Shown here piece after piece: positions 37,180-48,554 of a DNA stretch of 64,000 nt (its first letter is position 1; each line of letters opens with the position of its first letter). Under the pieces are notes generated by a model. That model ran no database searches and was not told the DNA's origin. It worked only from the letters and a program-made list of their open reading frames with translations. Origin of the DNA: Tridacna crocea (lineage: Eukaryota > Mollusca > Bivalvia > Cardiida > Cardiidae); NCBI GenBank assembly GCA_943736015.1, contig OX031061.1, positions 61,820,192 to 61,884,191 on the forward strand, written 5' to 3'. The position numbers and the translations under genes are program-made.

Positions 37180-38480
37180 CACTTTAAGCCACATTTTCCC
37201 ATAAGACAATGTTGCATCATTGAAATAAATACAACAGGTGTGTGGTTTGTGGCATTTTTGAATAATAATTCAAAATTAGAAATTTCATAAAATTTTGAGC
37301 ACTCATGTAGTAAATATTACATAAAATGATTTTTTGCATGAAGCCCCCCTTTTCCGTGATGCAGCCTGAAATTCAGAAACCGGAAAAGAGGTACCTGGGC
37401 AACGTTCCAAGTTCAGATTTTTGAAATTTCACAAAGTTTTGAGCACCCATGTAGGAGATACTAGTGAAAAACAATTTTTTCCGTGAAGTCCCCTTTTTCC
37501 GTGATGCAGCCTCAAATTGAGAAACCAGGATAGAGGTATCTTCGCATTAATAATTCAGAGATTGAAAGTAACAAGGGCACATGCTGAAACTTGTAAAACA
37601 AGATATAACCATGAAGTTTCATGAAAGTTTGACAAAAACTGAACGAGATATTAGTAAAAATTGCAATTTTGCATAATGGCCCCTTTTTCCATGGCATTTT
37701 ACAAGAAACCCCCTTTTTCCATGATAGAGGGTCAAATTGAAAAAAACATAGATAAAGAAACAAGAGCACATGGTGAAACTTTGAAAAAAAAAATATAACC
37801 ATGAAGTTTAATGAAATTTTGACCAAAACTGAATGAAATATTAGTAAAAATTGGAATTTTGCAAGAAATCCCCTTTTTCCATGACAGAACGTCAACTTAA
37901 AAAAACGCCTAGATTAAAAATAGCAAGGGCACATGTTGAAACTTTCCATAAACAATATAACCATGAAGTTTCATGATATTTTGACAAAAAGGGAATGAGA
38001 TATTAGTAAAAATTGCAATTTTGCATTAAGCCCATTTTTTTCATAACACGTGGTCAAATTGAAAAGCCTGGAAAGACACGTCGGCACTTTACCCTATGGA
38101 GTTCATATATATGAAGTTTTATCAAATTTGGTCCAAGGGTTGTGGAGAAATGGCTTCGGTCGGACGAACGGACGGACGGACAGACGGACGGACAGACGAA
38201 GCGGCGACTATATGCTCGCCCTTCGGGGAGCATAAAAATATGTTCATTCTAAAGGAACATTTGCAATTTTGCATTAAGCCCCTTTTTTCCATGACACGGG
38301 GTCAAATTGAAAAACCTGGAAAGACACGTCGGCACTTAACCCCATGGAGTTCATATATATGAAGTTTTATCCAATTTGGTCCAAGGGTTGTGGAGAAATG
38401 GCTTCGGACGGACGGACGGACGGACAGACGGACGGACAGACGAAGCGGCGACTATATGCTCGCCCTTCGGGGAGCATAAA
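37180..38480 (+). repeat. Tandem region of diverged 150-250-bp units with GACGGA microsatellites
   Basis: CCCCTTTTTCCATGA-like blocks recur at about 37345, 37490, 37678, 37720, 37870, 38030 and 38277. The last two units (38028-38260 and 38272-38505) are near copies including GGTCCAAGGGTTGTGGAGAA, GACGGACGGACAGACG and ATGCTCGCCCTTCGGGGAGC. Confidence 0.8.
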
Positions 38481-38484
38481 AATA

Positions 38485-38850
38485 TGTTCATTCTAAAGGA
38501 ACAAGTAGTGCGATCCCAAGCTTTAATGAAAGAGGTTTTTGAAAACATTGCTGAACAATGAGAAAATACTGGTAAACAGCCTTTACTTCTTTTTTCCACA
38601 ATATTCTTATAATATCAGAGAAAGAAAATTATCATTTGAGCAAATTTAGTTAGTCGTGTATGTACGCCCGTAAATGTTTAGTTTGGTTTAGTCCATAATT
38701 TGGTCGTTTTGTAAAGAGTTATATCTAAAAATCAATGCCATACCACGTGGGAAGAACAGAAAATCTGAAAGAGGAAGAGTACAGACAATTCAAATTTTAG
38801 TTGCAGTAATTATCACTTACGTTTTTCCTGCACTTGGCAATCATTTGTTT
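38485..38850 (+). repeat. Duplicate of 20528-20900
   Basis: Same order of motifs, including a degenerate TTAA-hairpin (38515-38723). It follows directly on the GACGGA unit, which suggests the 20.5-kb copy derives from this larger context. Confidence 0.75.
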
Positions 38851-40190
38851 TGCTACAGTATTGATCGAACGGTCAGTTTACTTTTTCAGAGGCAACTCTT
38901 TCGTCAGCTGTATTACAAATTTGGTTTTACATCTAACCCTTTACATAGCCTGGGTTACAGTTCGATTTATTTTATCCCCCCCCCCCTTTTTTTTAATGAC
39001 GCCCATTTTTGACAAGGTTATGTCACATTATGAAACATTTCTTAACACCATTACAAACAAAAAATGCAAATAATCATCATTTCAGCCTTTTCAACAGTAT
39101 TTAACGTATGTTTTTCCTGCTGGGAGAAGGTTCTTTTGATGTTTTATTTTTCTATTGACTTTATTGTTACAAATCATTATTATTGTAATGTTTTTCTCTC
39201 ATGAATAATTGTTTAACATGATTAGAAAAGTTCAGAGCTAAGATTAGGATTGTCGTCATGGTAGCCTATAAAACGCAAACCAGTCAGAACTTGGTCATTA
39301 CGGTCGGCAAACCGGGGTCCAAAAATTTCCAGAAAAGGCACTCATCGTGTAGGACAAGTGACCTTGAAAAAAACACTGGCCTTGCTTCAATCTACACTCG
39401 TCTGACAAGAAAAACCATTTCAAAAGTGGACTCTGACTTTTTTTTTTTCAGACGAAACGGTTACGTTACAACGAACCGTAACTATCAGGTCTTAAAAACC
39501 GGTATCAGTTACCGGTATCCGGCTATGTTGCAGAAATCAATAAAGCCAAAAGAACGCAGTTTTTCGAAGTGGTATCGGGAAAGTTTTTGCATTAATCTTA
39601 ATATCGTTCGTTTCAATAATTAGCAAAGTCGCTCATATTGAATAAGGTCCACTCAAAGCATATTCCGAGATTTTTGTTTGGCATGAAAGGTCCAGGGTTA
39701 TATCATTAGGCAGACTTGAAACCGGTCTTCGAACACCGAAAATGTTGAGTTTTTATATTGTGAACGTTACGTTATCAGAAAAGGAGAGAATTACAACCCA
39801 CCTATCTAATTGGCGTCCTGCATCGATCATTCCGACGGCTCTGCCTCTTTCCTCGATACTCATTCTCTCCATCTTTTATGTTTTTTTGGATTTGGCTACC
39901 CACATGGATAAACACACAATGAAGATTCGATGTCCATCATGCATTTTATATTGAGCTCAGGCATTTCTTAAAATTCGTGCCATATGACGTCATATCATAA
40001 GTAGACAATGCGACATACTTTTTACAGGTATAATGTGAATGCGAACGGCTTATTTAACAGTATTTACATGAAATCAAAGCACCTAAGTAAATTATACTTA
40101 GAATTTTATCCTGAAATAAAAGGTGGCCGTTTAGAAGTTCGTTTCAGTGTATGCATCGGCCATTTATGTAAACAGTCCCAACATGCTTCG
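38851..40190. other. Non-coding stretch, nothing recognised
   Basis: A C/T homopolymer at 38976-38995 and short ORFs (for example 39258-39623) without protein-like pattern. No repeat copy elsewhere in the window. Confidence 0.4.
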
Positions 40191-40194
40191 GTTA

Positions 40195-40775
40195 TAGGCT
40201 AAGAGCTTCGGTATATGCCATACTTTTTCCCAGGTATACAGGGATGAGTGATGCGTCATAGTAGACAGGCTGAATCTTCGAAGAATATCACATGCGCAGA
40301 CAACGATTTTGCACATACCGTTACAGCTATATGAAGGGATCGTGACCAGCCTGCGTGGCAAATTAGAGATTTACTACGGCCCAGGTTGACACCAACGGGA
40401 GACACATTCTGTTTTTAGATGATCAATTTGCTCATCTACATACAGGAATACACAGACGAAGTTTCACACAGCGTCCGAAGAAGACACGTGGAAAATAATC
40501 ATTACGTGTTTGTTATGTAATGGAATTTAAGCGTTATGAGTCACGTGCCAGTCACTTGACAATCCTACAATGCTTTATTGATTTTGGCGCGAAATCTAAA
40601 AATACCTTAAGAGGCTACGTAGCCTTTTAAGAGAACACCATCAAAAAATTTTTTTTCGTAATTTTATGAATCTTAATTATTGATTATTTGTATTATTTTT
40701 TCAAATAAATGTCAGTGATATATATATTTTTTAATTGAGATGTAAAAATTCTAAATACCCACCTTTAAACCGAGT
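40195..40775 (+). repeat. Second duplication, copy A
   Basis: Matches 44035-45135 in order: GTGATGCGTCATA, CATGCGCAGACAACG, AGTCACGTGC, TTAAGAGGCTACGTAGCC, ATGTCAGTGATATATAT, ATGCCCACCTTTA-like end. Confidence 0.8.
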
Positions 40776-40984
40776 TCCCGTATGACGGTGCAATACATCG
40801 AGCACGTTAAAGAACCAGGCGTAACTTAAGATGGCTTTCGTCCTGTATCTGCACTATCCCCCGTAACAATACTAACAGTCTTCAGGGGGCGTCGACTATA
40901 TGGGAGACCGGTGGCGACGATAAATAAACACAAATTCAATCAATCATTAGACGGTCGCTGGTGTTACGTACATTGATTCTATTT

Positions 40985-41217
40985 TTAACTCTTTACGAAA
41001 CGAGAAAATTTCAGACTGGTCCAAATTCAAAGTATTTGCAGACGACAAAGTTAATGTGACTTGGCAAAAAAAATGAAATTTCTTCTAAGAGGCTAGAAAA
41101 CATTGTGAGAAGAGGAAAAAATGCTGGGTATCAGCAGTTTCTCCTTTTTCCAATGTGTTTTCAAAATGTTTCTTTTTTGGGGTCGTGAAAACCAGGGATT
41201 ATTTGAGAAAGGGTTAA
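40985..41217 (+). repeat. TTAA-hairpin element, subfamily 1
   Basis: TTAACTCTTTACGAAACGAG to TTTGAGAAAGGGTTAA. Shares TTAA 41214-41217 with the next element, in the opposite orientation. Confidence 0.85.
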
Positions 41218-41446
41218 CCCATTATCACACAATCCCTACTTTTGACGCCCCTGAGAAGGAAGCCTTTTGAAAACACTGTAGGAAAAGGAGAAAATGCTGG
41301 TAAGCAGCATTTTCTCCTTTTCCCACAGTGTTTTCTACTCTTCCCAAAATTAAACAAAAAAATCAATTTTTCAGTCACTTTTATTTTGTCGTCTGCAAAT
41401 GCTAATTTGAACTAATCTTAAATTTTGTCGTTTGGAAAAGAGTTAA
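41214..41446 (-). repeat. TTAA-hairpin element, subfamily 1
   Basis: TTAACCCATTATCACACAAT to TTTGGAAAAGAGTTAA. Ends 252 bp before the 207-codon gene. Confidence 0.88.
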
Positions 41447-41697
41447 ATACTTGATATACTTAGTATTATTTTCTTTTCTAGTTAACACGAATGAAATTAC
41501 CTCGACGGGTTTAGAAATATTTCCACGTCATTGACAACGCATGCGCATGAACACCTTTAAATCGAAAGAGGAAGAAAATATTTTCTGCAAATAAAATCTT
41601 TATCAGTAATAACTAACATATACAACTGATAGATACATAAGCGTGCTGGACAAATAATTATTTTTCTTGTCTGAGAATTGATTTGTGACGACCAAAG

Positions 41698-42321
41698 ATG
41701 AGTGACGCAGCAATAGCTTTGGGAACAAGCGAGACTGGAGCGGAAGAGTTCGGGCATTCGATTATTGTGCCAATAAATCCACAGTCACATCTGATGTACT
41801 ATCTTAGCTGTGTGAATACACTGTTGAAACCTAAAGGCGAGCAGACTGATGCCGAAATGAGAAAACTCTGTGACTTCAAGAACTATACTCGGCTGACGGA
41901 GTCAGAAATCGATCGACTTATTTTAATGTGTTTTTTGCTGTCGCCAGATGTTCTGCTTAACAAATGCGTTTTCATCTGCGATGATCTTTGTAAAGATTAC
42001 GACAATAATTTTTACGAGATAAATAAGGTTTCGAGGCGATTTGTAATCTCTCGAGAATTAATTGTTGGCGGAGAAAGACGAGAGGTCCGACGCATCATGG
42101 CATGCAGACGGTGTTGGTTACAAGAGAACTGGTCCACGCCAATGGAACATTACACGTCACGACTGTTGCGAATCACGACGTCTCGTTCAGGAGGAGATCG
42201 GAGGCCAACCACTGCGCCACGTTCCGTGGCATCACCTGGCGGTAGAGCAGCAAGACCGAGCAGCTCTCAACCAAGCAGCTCTCAGAATCAGTCGAGCGAT
42301 TCGAGGTGTTCCATTTTATAA
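41698..42321 (+). CDS. Intronless 207-residue protein of unknown function with C-terminal CSIL (CaaX-like)
   Basis: One 207-codon frame starts at ATG 41698, with an in-frame TGA just upstream, and ends TAA. Its composition is far more protein-like than surrounding shadows: an ordered N-terminal 145 residues (FGHSIIVPINPQSHLMYYL, FKNYTRLTESEIDRLILMCF, LLSPDVLLNKCVFICDDLC) followed by a Ser/Pro/Arg-rich tail. The last four residues, C-S-I-L, fit a CaaX box; a final Leu usually means geranylgeranylation, so membrane attachment is possible. No catalytic motif or domain is recognised. It may be a member of a mollusc-restricted family or a retrocopy; no poly-A tract follows it. It sits between two copies of a duplicated non-coding segment. 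Confidence 0.65.
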   Translation: MSDAAIALGTSETGAEEFGHSIIVPINPQSHLMYYLSCVNTLLKPKGEQTDAEMRKLCDFKNYTRLTESEIDRLILMCFLLSPDVLLNKCVFICDDLCKDYDNNFYEINKVSRRFVISRELIVGGERREVRRIMACRRCWLQENWSTPMEHYTSRLLRITTSRSGGDRRPTTAPRSVASPGGRAARPSSSQPSSSQNQSSDSRCSIL

Positions 42322-42462
42322 ACATTGAAAGACCAGGATGTAGAAAATTTTACACTATAGGGAAGCTGATGCCCGACTATAATGCTTGTTTTTTGTTGGT
42401 GTTTCTTACTTGCTCACTGTAAACTACAATTATTATTACGCAATCAGGGTTCATATTTTTTC

Positions 42463-42541
42463 TAAATTAGAAAGTAACATAACTTTTGATTGGCTAAACC
42501 AAATGGTTTAGCCAATCAGAAGTTGCATTACTTTCTAAATC
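42463..42541. repeat. CTTCTGATTGGCTA foldback
   Basis: TTTTGATTGGCTAAACCAAA against TGGTTTAGCCAATCAGAAGT, stem closed by TTAGAAAGTAA and TTACTTTCTAAA. Confidence 0.82.
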
Positions 42542-42544
42542 TAG

Positions 42545-43413
42545 CATAATAGGCCTAAAGAGAATGAAATTTAGAACCCGACTCAAGATTATGCATGTAC
42601 TTGTTTATCTCTGTAATCTGGTTTGATTTTTTTGCTTTACATATATAGGTTTACCACTGTTACAGCTCTTAGTTGAGAGTGAAAGAGCAATTTAGGTAAG
42701 GACTTCATGAAGGTCGTAATTTCAAGCTTTCCTGAATCATGACTGTGTCTACTGTGTTGTGTTCTATTATATATGGTACATGTTTGTGATGGGTATAGAT
42801 GGTGTATAATCAAAGCTCCACACATTTCCAAGTATTAACGACTTCAAATGATGAAGAATTTTCAAAACATTTCGAGAAAAATATAAAATACTGGTGTACA
42901 GCATTTTCTCCCTTTCTCACCCAAGAAAAGAAAACATCTCCGTCATATTCAAATTGATGTCTTAAAGTGCCTTGAATTTCAACGACTCAAATTTTTACCT
43001 CACCTGAGCACAACGTTTTGATTCGTCAAGAAACATGGCTCTGCTGGATGAGGGCTACTTGCATTATATGGAAATGAAGAAATTCTTAAAAATTCTTCTC
43101 TCGAACGGCTTGTCAGATTTTGAAATAATTTCACAGAGGTGTTCTTTGGCTGCGCCACTCGTGAAAATATTACTGATGGTGTTCACTCGATGAAATATAT
43201 TTCGATCTTTCACCGAAAAATAAAAACCCAACAAATATCCTCTATGTCATTAGCGAAGTTTAACTATGCATTATCTGGGTTGTGTATTATATGTACCAGT
43301 ATACATGTGATAAACATAATTATGTATAATTACGCCTTCTTTCATCATGTATTGGTCAAAGTTCTGTTTTCTGCATGATGTAATGAGGAAATTGAGGTGG
43401 AAGAAAGCCTCCT
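42545..43413. other. Mostly unrecognised sequence with one degenerate hairpin
   Basis: A damaged TTAA-hairpin core at about 42838-43000 (TACTGGTGTACAGCATT). Nothing else is supported. Confidence 0.4.
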
Positions 43414-43641
43414 TTAACCCATCACCACACATCCCTACTTTTGACGCCCCTGAGAAAGAAGCCTTTTTGAAAACATCATGGGAAAAGGAGAAAATGCTGG
43501 TAACCAGCATTTTCTCCTCTTCCCTCAATGTTTTCTACCCTTCACAAAACAAATTTCAAATTTTCAGCCACTTTTATTTTATCGTCTGCAAATGCTTTCG
43601 ATTTGGACGAGCCTAAAAATTGTCGTTTGGTAATGAGTTAA
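43414..43641 (-). repeat. TTAA-hairpin element, subfamily 1
   Basis: TTAACCCATCACCACACATC to TTTGGTAATGAGTTAA. Confidence 0.9.
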
Positions 43642-43764
43642 CCATGAATCAGCAGTTTTGTGTGCTTGATACTTGAAGGGGAAAAACGGTGTATCATTAT
43701 ATTCCTGTCAGTGAATTATTTGAATTTCACACTTAATAACACCACTAGAATGGTATTTAGGGTT

Positions 43765-44110
43765 TCCTCCATTATGTCCCGCTAGATGGCATTCTAATTT
43801 GGGTATCTTGGGTACAAAACCGAACTACTTTACTACGGAACCACCGTTACTTTGATTTTAAACTAAAATGAACGTTTACCCCAAAACGCTACCAGGTGCT
43901 TTATATGGTCAGCAGTTTAGAGAAATCTGGAGCGAAAACATGGCTGATTTCTCCTCAAACTTATTGATAAAAGCCATTTTCTCCACTGCTACTTTATAGC
44001 ATGTATTACTACACATCCCCCATCGATATTTGGGGGAGTGATGCGTCATACAAGACAGGTCGAATCTTCGAAGAACATGACATGCGCAGACAACGGGCTT
44101 TCATCACCAG
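43765..44110 (+). repeat. CTAGATGGC-TTCTAC repeat, one-ended copy
   Basis: CATTATGTCCCGCTAGATGG, GGGTACAAAACCGAACTAC, AAACGCTACCAGGTGC, TTTAGAGAAATCTGGAG. Related copies: 47306-47945 and 56893-57240. Confidence 0.7.
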
Positions 44111-44250
44111 TGACGACATAATTTTGACAGGACTACTTTTTTTCTTGTACTGCGCATATTGTACCATTCTTGATAATAACTTGAATTTCCAAAAACAAAA
44201 ATGCTAATAAGAACAAAATAAATAGAATTATCATCTGGTTGTATGTAATA

Positions 44251-44362
44251 TTAAAAATCTGTCGCTCTCGAAAGTGGTTTGGTTCGGTTAAAAAAAAAAA
44301 ACTCGTCCTTAGGACTCGTTTTTTTTCAACCGAATCCACCCCATTCCAGTGACAGATTTTTA
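44251..44362. repeat. TTAA-bounded palindrome, 112 bp
   Basis: TTAAAAATCTGTCGC at the left, GTGACAGATTTTTAA at the right, inner arms GGTTCGGTT and AACCGAATC, tip ACTCGTCCTTAGGACTCGT. Confidence 0.75.
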
Positions 44363-44480
44363 ACCCTTTAGCTGTTAAGCGCAACTCAATGACGTTTTTT
44401 CAGACAGTGTAGATCAAGATCAGACTGCACAGAACGTACAGTCTGATCTTGATCTACACTGTCTGATACGGAAATGCCTT
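44359..44480. repeat. TTAA-hairpin, subfamily 4 (left end plus hairpin)
   Basis: TTAACCCTTTAGCTG then GACAGTGTAGATCAAGATCA against GATCTTGATCTACACTGTC, a near-perfect stem. Shares TTAA 44359-44362 with the preceding palindrome. Confidence 0.82.
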
Positions 44481-45526
44481 TAAAAAAAAAAAGAAAAACT
44501 TTGAAACAGGAAACGTTTGTTTTTTTATCACCGACTTGGAAGTTTCAAATGTTTTTATATAACAGAATAAGGGTTTATATGTTATAGGTAGCCCCTCAGA
44601 ATTTGGGACGTAAATCTTACAAAAATACAAAAAAAAATCATCCTTATACTCCCAAAGCCTTGTAATTTTCATTCATTAAACCCCAGTAGTCGAAAACCAT
44701 CCGAAAACAAGATAAATTAGATATTTACCACAGTCCAGGTCAACACTGAAGGGCAACACGGTCTATTTTTACATCAGCAGCTCGCTCATTTACATACCAG
44801 AAATATATAGACGAAGCTTCAAACATAGCCTCCGAAGTTTTAGATATCATGGAAAATAATTACATGTTTGTTATGTTATGGAATTTAATAGTCATTAGTC
44901 ACGTGCAAGTCACTTAACATTCCCACAATGCTTTTCTGATTTTGGTGGGAAACCTAAAAATAGCTTAAGAGGCTACGTAGCCTTTTAAGGGAATACTACC
45001 AAAAAAATTTTTTTTTGTAATTTTGTGATTCTTAATTACTGATGATTTGTATTGTTTTTTCATATAAATTTCAGTGACATATATATTTTTGAATTTGGTA
45101 TGATGTGAAAATTCTGAATGCCCACCTTTAATATCACACACAACTAGTTGATTATTCCCTATCTACGTATGAAGCCGATTGTTTTCATGTATTGATCAGC
45201 TGTGTTGTGTATGAGATATAATGTGAAAATAGATACCTTTATTCAAGTATACTTCAGCCATGTATATATTAACTTATTTATTTCTAAAATGTGATATTAT
45301 ATTTAAATACGAGTGTGTAGTCAATCCTCCTTAACCATGAACCAATAGCGTTGTGCTTGTTACTGATCTGTATTGGGAGAAAATATTGAAAAATCATGCC
45401 TTGTTAACCAATGTTATACAAGTCCATTAAGATCTTTGTTGAACAGAACAGAGGGATTAACCTTTATCGTGAAAAACAAGTTAGATAAAAATTTTAGCCG
45501 AAAGAAACAACCCAAATAAGGTTATT

Positions 45527-45754
45527 TTAACCCATTACCACACAATCCCTACTTTTGACGCCCCTGAGAAAGGAACCTTTTGAAAACACTGTGGGAAAAG
45601 GAGAAAATGCTGGTAACCAGCATTTTCTCCTTTTCCCACAATGTTTTCTACCCTTCCAGAACAAATATCTATTTTTAAGTCACCTTTATTTTGTCGTCTG
45701 CAAATGCTTTCAATTTGGACCAGTCTAAACTTTTCTCGTGTGGTAAAGAGTTAA
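45527..45754 (-). repeat. TTAA-hairpin element, subfamily 1
   Basis: TTAACCCATTACCACACAAT to GTGTGGTAAAGAGTTAA; near-perfect stem. Confidence 0.92.
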
Positions 45755-45784
45755 ACTTATTTTGTGGAGAAAAACATCTCCTCA

Positions 45785-45828
45785 CCAGACAGTGTCGATT
45801 CAAGATCAGACTGCATGAAGCATGATCA
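45785..45828 (+). repeat. Subfamily-4 hairpin, single arm
   Basis: CAGACAGTGTCGATTCAAGA TCAGACTGCATG, with no opposite arm. Confidence 0.55.
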
Positions 45829-45834
45829 GCTAAG

Positions 45835-47135
45835 CTTATATGTATCAACCAGCCGAGATTTGTATAGGTGATGATTAAAGTGAGGCATATATGGAGTGCA
45901 ACACGCGAAAAGGTGCATTCGGACATTTGCGTAAAGTGTCGTCTCGGATCAGCCTGCGCAGTCCGCGCAGGCTAATCCGAGACGGTACTTTCCGTTTTAA
46001 TGCCATTTTCTGTTTTGCGCATGTCTACTGTAGCACAAAATCTAATGTAGTCGTAAAGTGCCGTCTCGGATTAGCCTGCGCGGACTGCGCAGGCTGATCC
46101 GAGACGACACTTTACGCAGATGTCCGAATGTCCCTTTTCGCGTGTTGCACTCCATATAATATATGCTATATATGTATCAGCCAACTGAGATTTGTATATG
46201 TGATAAGTATAATGAAGCATAATCTATGCTTATTCGAGGTTTGAATATGTGATAAAAATAATGAAGTATAATATATGCTATATGTGTATCGGCCAGTCGA
46301 GATTTGTATATGTGATAAGTATAATGAAGCATAATCTATGCTTATTCGAGGTTTGTATAATGTGATAAAAATAATGAAGCATAATCTATGCTAGATATGT
46401 GTCGGCCAGTCGAGATTTGTATATGTGATAAGTATAATGAAGCATAATCTATGCTTATATGTATCAGCCAGCTGAAAATTGTGTATGTGATGATGATAAG
46501 GAAGCATATTCTATGCTATATATGTATCCGTCAACTGAGATTTGTATATGTGATAAGTATAGTGAAGCATGATGCAAGCTAAATATGTATGTATCAGCCA
46601 GCTGAGATTTGTATATTGTATGATTATAAAGAAGCAAATTCTCTACTTGTGTGTATCAACCAAGATCTGTGTGTGGGATAAGGATAATGAAGCATAATCA
46701 ATGCTGATAAGTATCAGCTAACGGAGATTTGTATACTGTATAAGTGGAAATGTTTGGAACGTGGAAATTTTGGCAAATTCGCAAATATGAAACATTCGTT
46801 TACCAACGAATAATGAACTCATGTATTTAATCTGCATTCATTTCAGAATGAAAATTATACGTAATGAGAAATTCACAAATTTTTCGGTTCACATATACAT
46901 CCACGTAAACAGTACATGATTAGTATAATTAAGTATAATCTATGCAGTATATGTATCAGCAAAACTGAGATTTGCATGTGTGATGAGAATAAGGAAGCAT
47001 AATATGTGCTTTATATGTATCAGCTAACTGTGACTGGTATATGTGTTGAATATAATGAAGCATAATTTATGCTACATACATGTATGTATCAGCCAACTGA
47101 GATCTGTTATGTGATGATTAAAGTAAATAATAATC
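45835..47135 (+). repeat. Tandem array of about 60-75-bp units
   Basis: Unit: ATATGTATCAGCCAACTGAG, ATTTGTATATGTGATAAGTA, TAATGAAGCATAATCTATGC. About 13-14 diverged units, interrupted at 45892-46154 by a MITE and at about 46745-46925 by unrelated sequence. Confidence 0.88.
45892..46154. repeat. CGGATCAGCCTG palindromic MITE, intact copy
   Basis: Termini TGGAGTGCAACACGCGAAAA and TTTTCGCGTGTTGCACTCCA are exact inverted repeats, flanked by TATA on both sides (45888-45891 and 46155-46158). It holds two subpalindromes, each CTCGGATCAGCCTGCGCAG-like. Removing it rejoins one unit of the surrounding tandem array. Confidence 0.9.
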
Positions 47136-47174
47136 TATGCTACCTACATATCAGCTAATTGAGATCTCTATATG

Positions 47175-47308
47175 TGATGAGCATTTTCTCCTTGTTCCCA
47201 AAATGTTTTTTATCCTTCCCAAAACGATTTTCAGCATTTGGTTTACATTTATTTTGTCGCCTGCAAATGCTTTGAATTTGGACGAGTCTAAAATGTTGCT
47301 GTTTGGCA
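47175..47308 (-). repeat. TTAA-hairpin right half
   Basis: GCATTTTCTCCTTGTTCCCA to ATGTTGCTGTTTGG; the end runs into the next inverted repeat. Confidence 0.65.
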
Positions 47309-47945
47309 TTCTACAAATACACATCTATCTAATTCGGGCATACTGGGTACAGAACAGGACTACTCTTCTATATGCGATAACCGTTACTTAGCATTTCAAA
47401 CTAAAATAAATGTTTACTCAATAAAACGCTACCTGGTTCGATTCATTCAACTGCAATCAGCTAGCATGTAATATATGCACCGGTCATTGATTAAACAGCC
47501 ACTACATGCTTGAGTTATAGGCTAATAGCTTCGATATAAGCCCTACTATTTCTTAGGTATAAGGGGGTGGGTGATGCATCATAGCAGGTCCATTCTCTGC
47601 GCATGTCATATTCTTCGAAGATTCCACCTGTCTTTTACGACGCATCACTCTCCCTAATATTGGGGGGATTGTAGTAATATGCGCTATAAAGTAGCAAGGG
47701 AGAAAATGGCTTTTATAAATACGTTTGAAGAAAAATCAGGCCTATTTTATCTCCAGATTTCTCTTAAGTGCTGGTCATAGCTGAATGAATAGCATAAGGT
47801 AGCATTTTATTGAGTAAACGTTTATTTCAGTTCGAAATTCAAAGTAACGGTTGTCGCGTAGAAGAAGTTGTAAGGTTCTGTACCCCAGATGCCCAAATTA
47901 GATAGATGAGTATTTGTAGAACGCCATCTAGTGGGAGGTAATGCA
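47306..47945. repeat. Large foldback, about 165-bp arms
   Basis: GGCATTCTACAAATACACAT at the left and GAGTATTTGTAGAACGCC at the right; GGGTACAGAACAGG against GGTTCTGTACCCC; TTTACTCAATAAAACGCTAC against TAGCATTTTATTGAGTAAA. Confidence 0.8.
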
Positions 47946-48127
47946 GACAGGTCAAATCTTAGAAGAATATGACATGCGCAGATAACGCACTCAGAAAGTC
48001 AGGCATTGAGACCGTAAAGTATCCGAAGTAATAATTGGATTTTGCTCTGTGTCATTTACGGCTTTCTCCGACCTTGAACTCACTGCGGTAGTAGGTTTGA
48101 TGATGTTGATCAATAAACCACAGGAAT

Positions 48128-48478
48128 TTTAATTCTATAATGAAAATGTATGATTAAATATGAAAAAGAAAAAAAAATACTGCCCTTGGGAAGTTTTTTT
48201 TTTTTCATATTTAATCATATATTTTCATTATCAGAATGTCAGATTCCTGTGAATTTTGTTGAATTGGCATTCTATAATGAAAATATATAATTAAATATGA
48301 AAAAAAAACTCTTCTGGGGGAGTATTTTTTGTATATTTAATCATATATTTTCATTATCAGAATGTCAAATTCTTCTATAATGAAAATATATGATTAAACA
48401 TGAAAAAAATAGTCCCCTAGTGGAGTATTTTTTTATTTTTCATATTTAATCATATATTACAGAATGTCGATCCATTCC
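48128..48478. repeat. Three tandem AT-rich foldbacks
   Basis: Each reads TATAATGAAAATATATGATT, AAATATGAAAAA, a short G/C tip (CCCTTGGG; CTTCTGGGGGAG; CCCCTAGTGGAG), TTTTTCATATTTAATCATAT, then CAGAATGTC. Confidence 0.88.
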
Positions 48479-48554
48479 TGTAAACAAACCACCCACGGTA
48501 TCTAGTCAGGGAAACCATCTGTGAAATTCGACATGAACATTTCAGCTCATCAGA

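Larger units (their letters stand above)
44035..45135 (+). repeat. Second duplication, copy B
   Basis: Counterpart of 40195-40775, opened by about 520 bp (44170-44700) that include two TTAA-bounded hairpins. Confidence 0.78.

Noticed and set aside
38096..38599. ORFs with GRTDGRTDGRTDEAAT and the reverse-strand RPSVRPSVRP
   Set aside because: They are translations of a GACGGA microsatellite inside a duplicated non-coding unit; all frames through it stay open for this reason alone.
39258..39623. 121-codon ORF
   Set aside because: No protein-like pattern, a run of Phe from a T-run, no splice or repeat support.
43139..43378. 79-codon ORF MFFGCATRENITDG
   Set aside because: No similarity, no splice context, AT-rich chance frame.
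46156..47130. CRISPR-like array of regular repeats
   Set aside because: Units are contiguous diverged tandem repeats with no unique spacers, in a eukaryotic genome.
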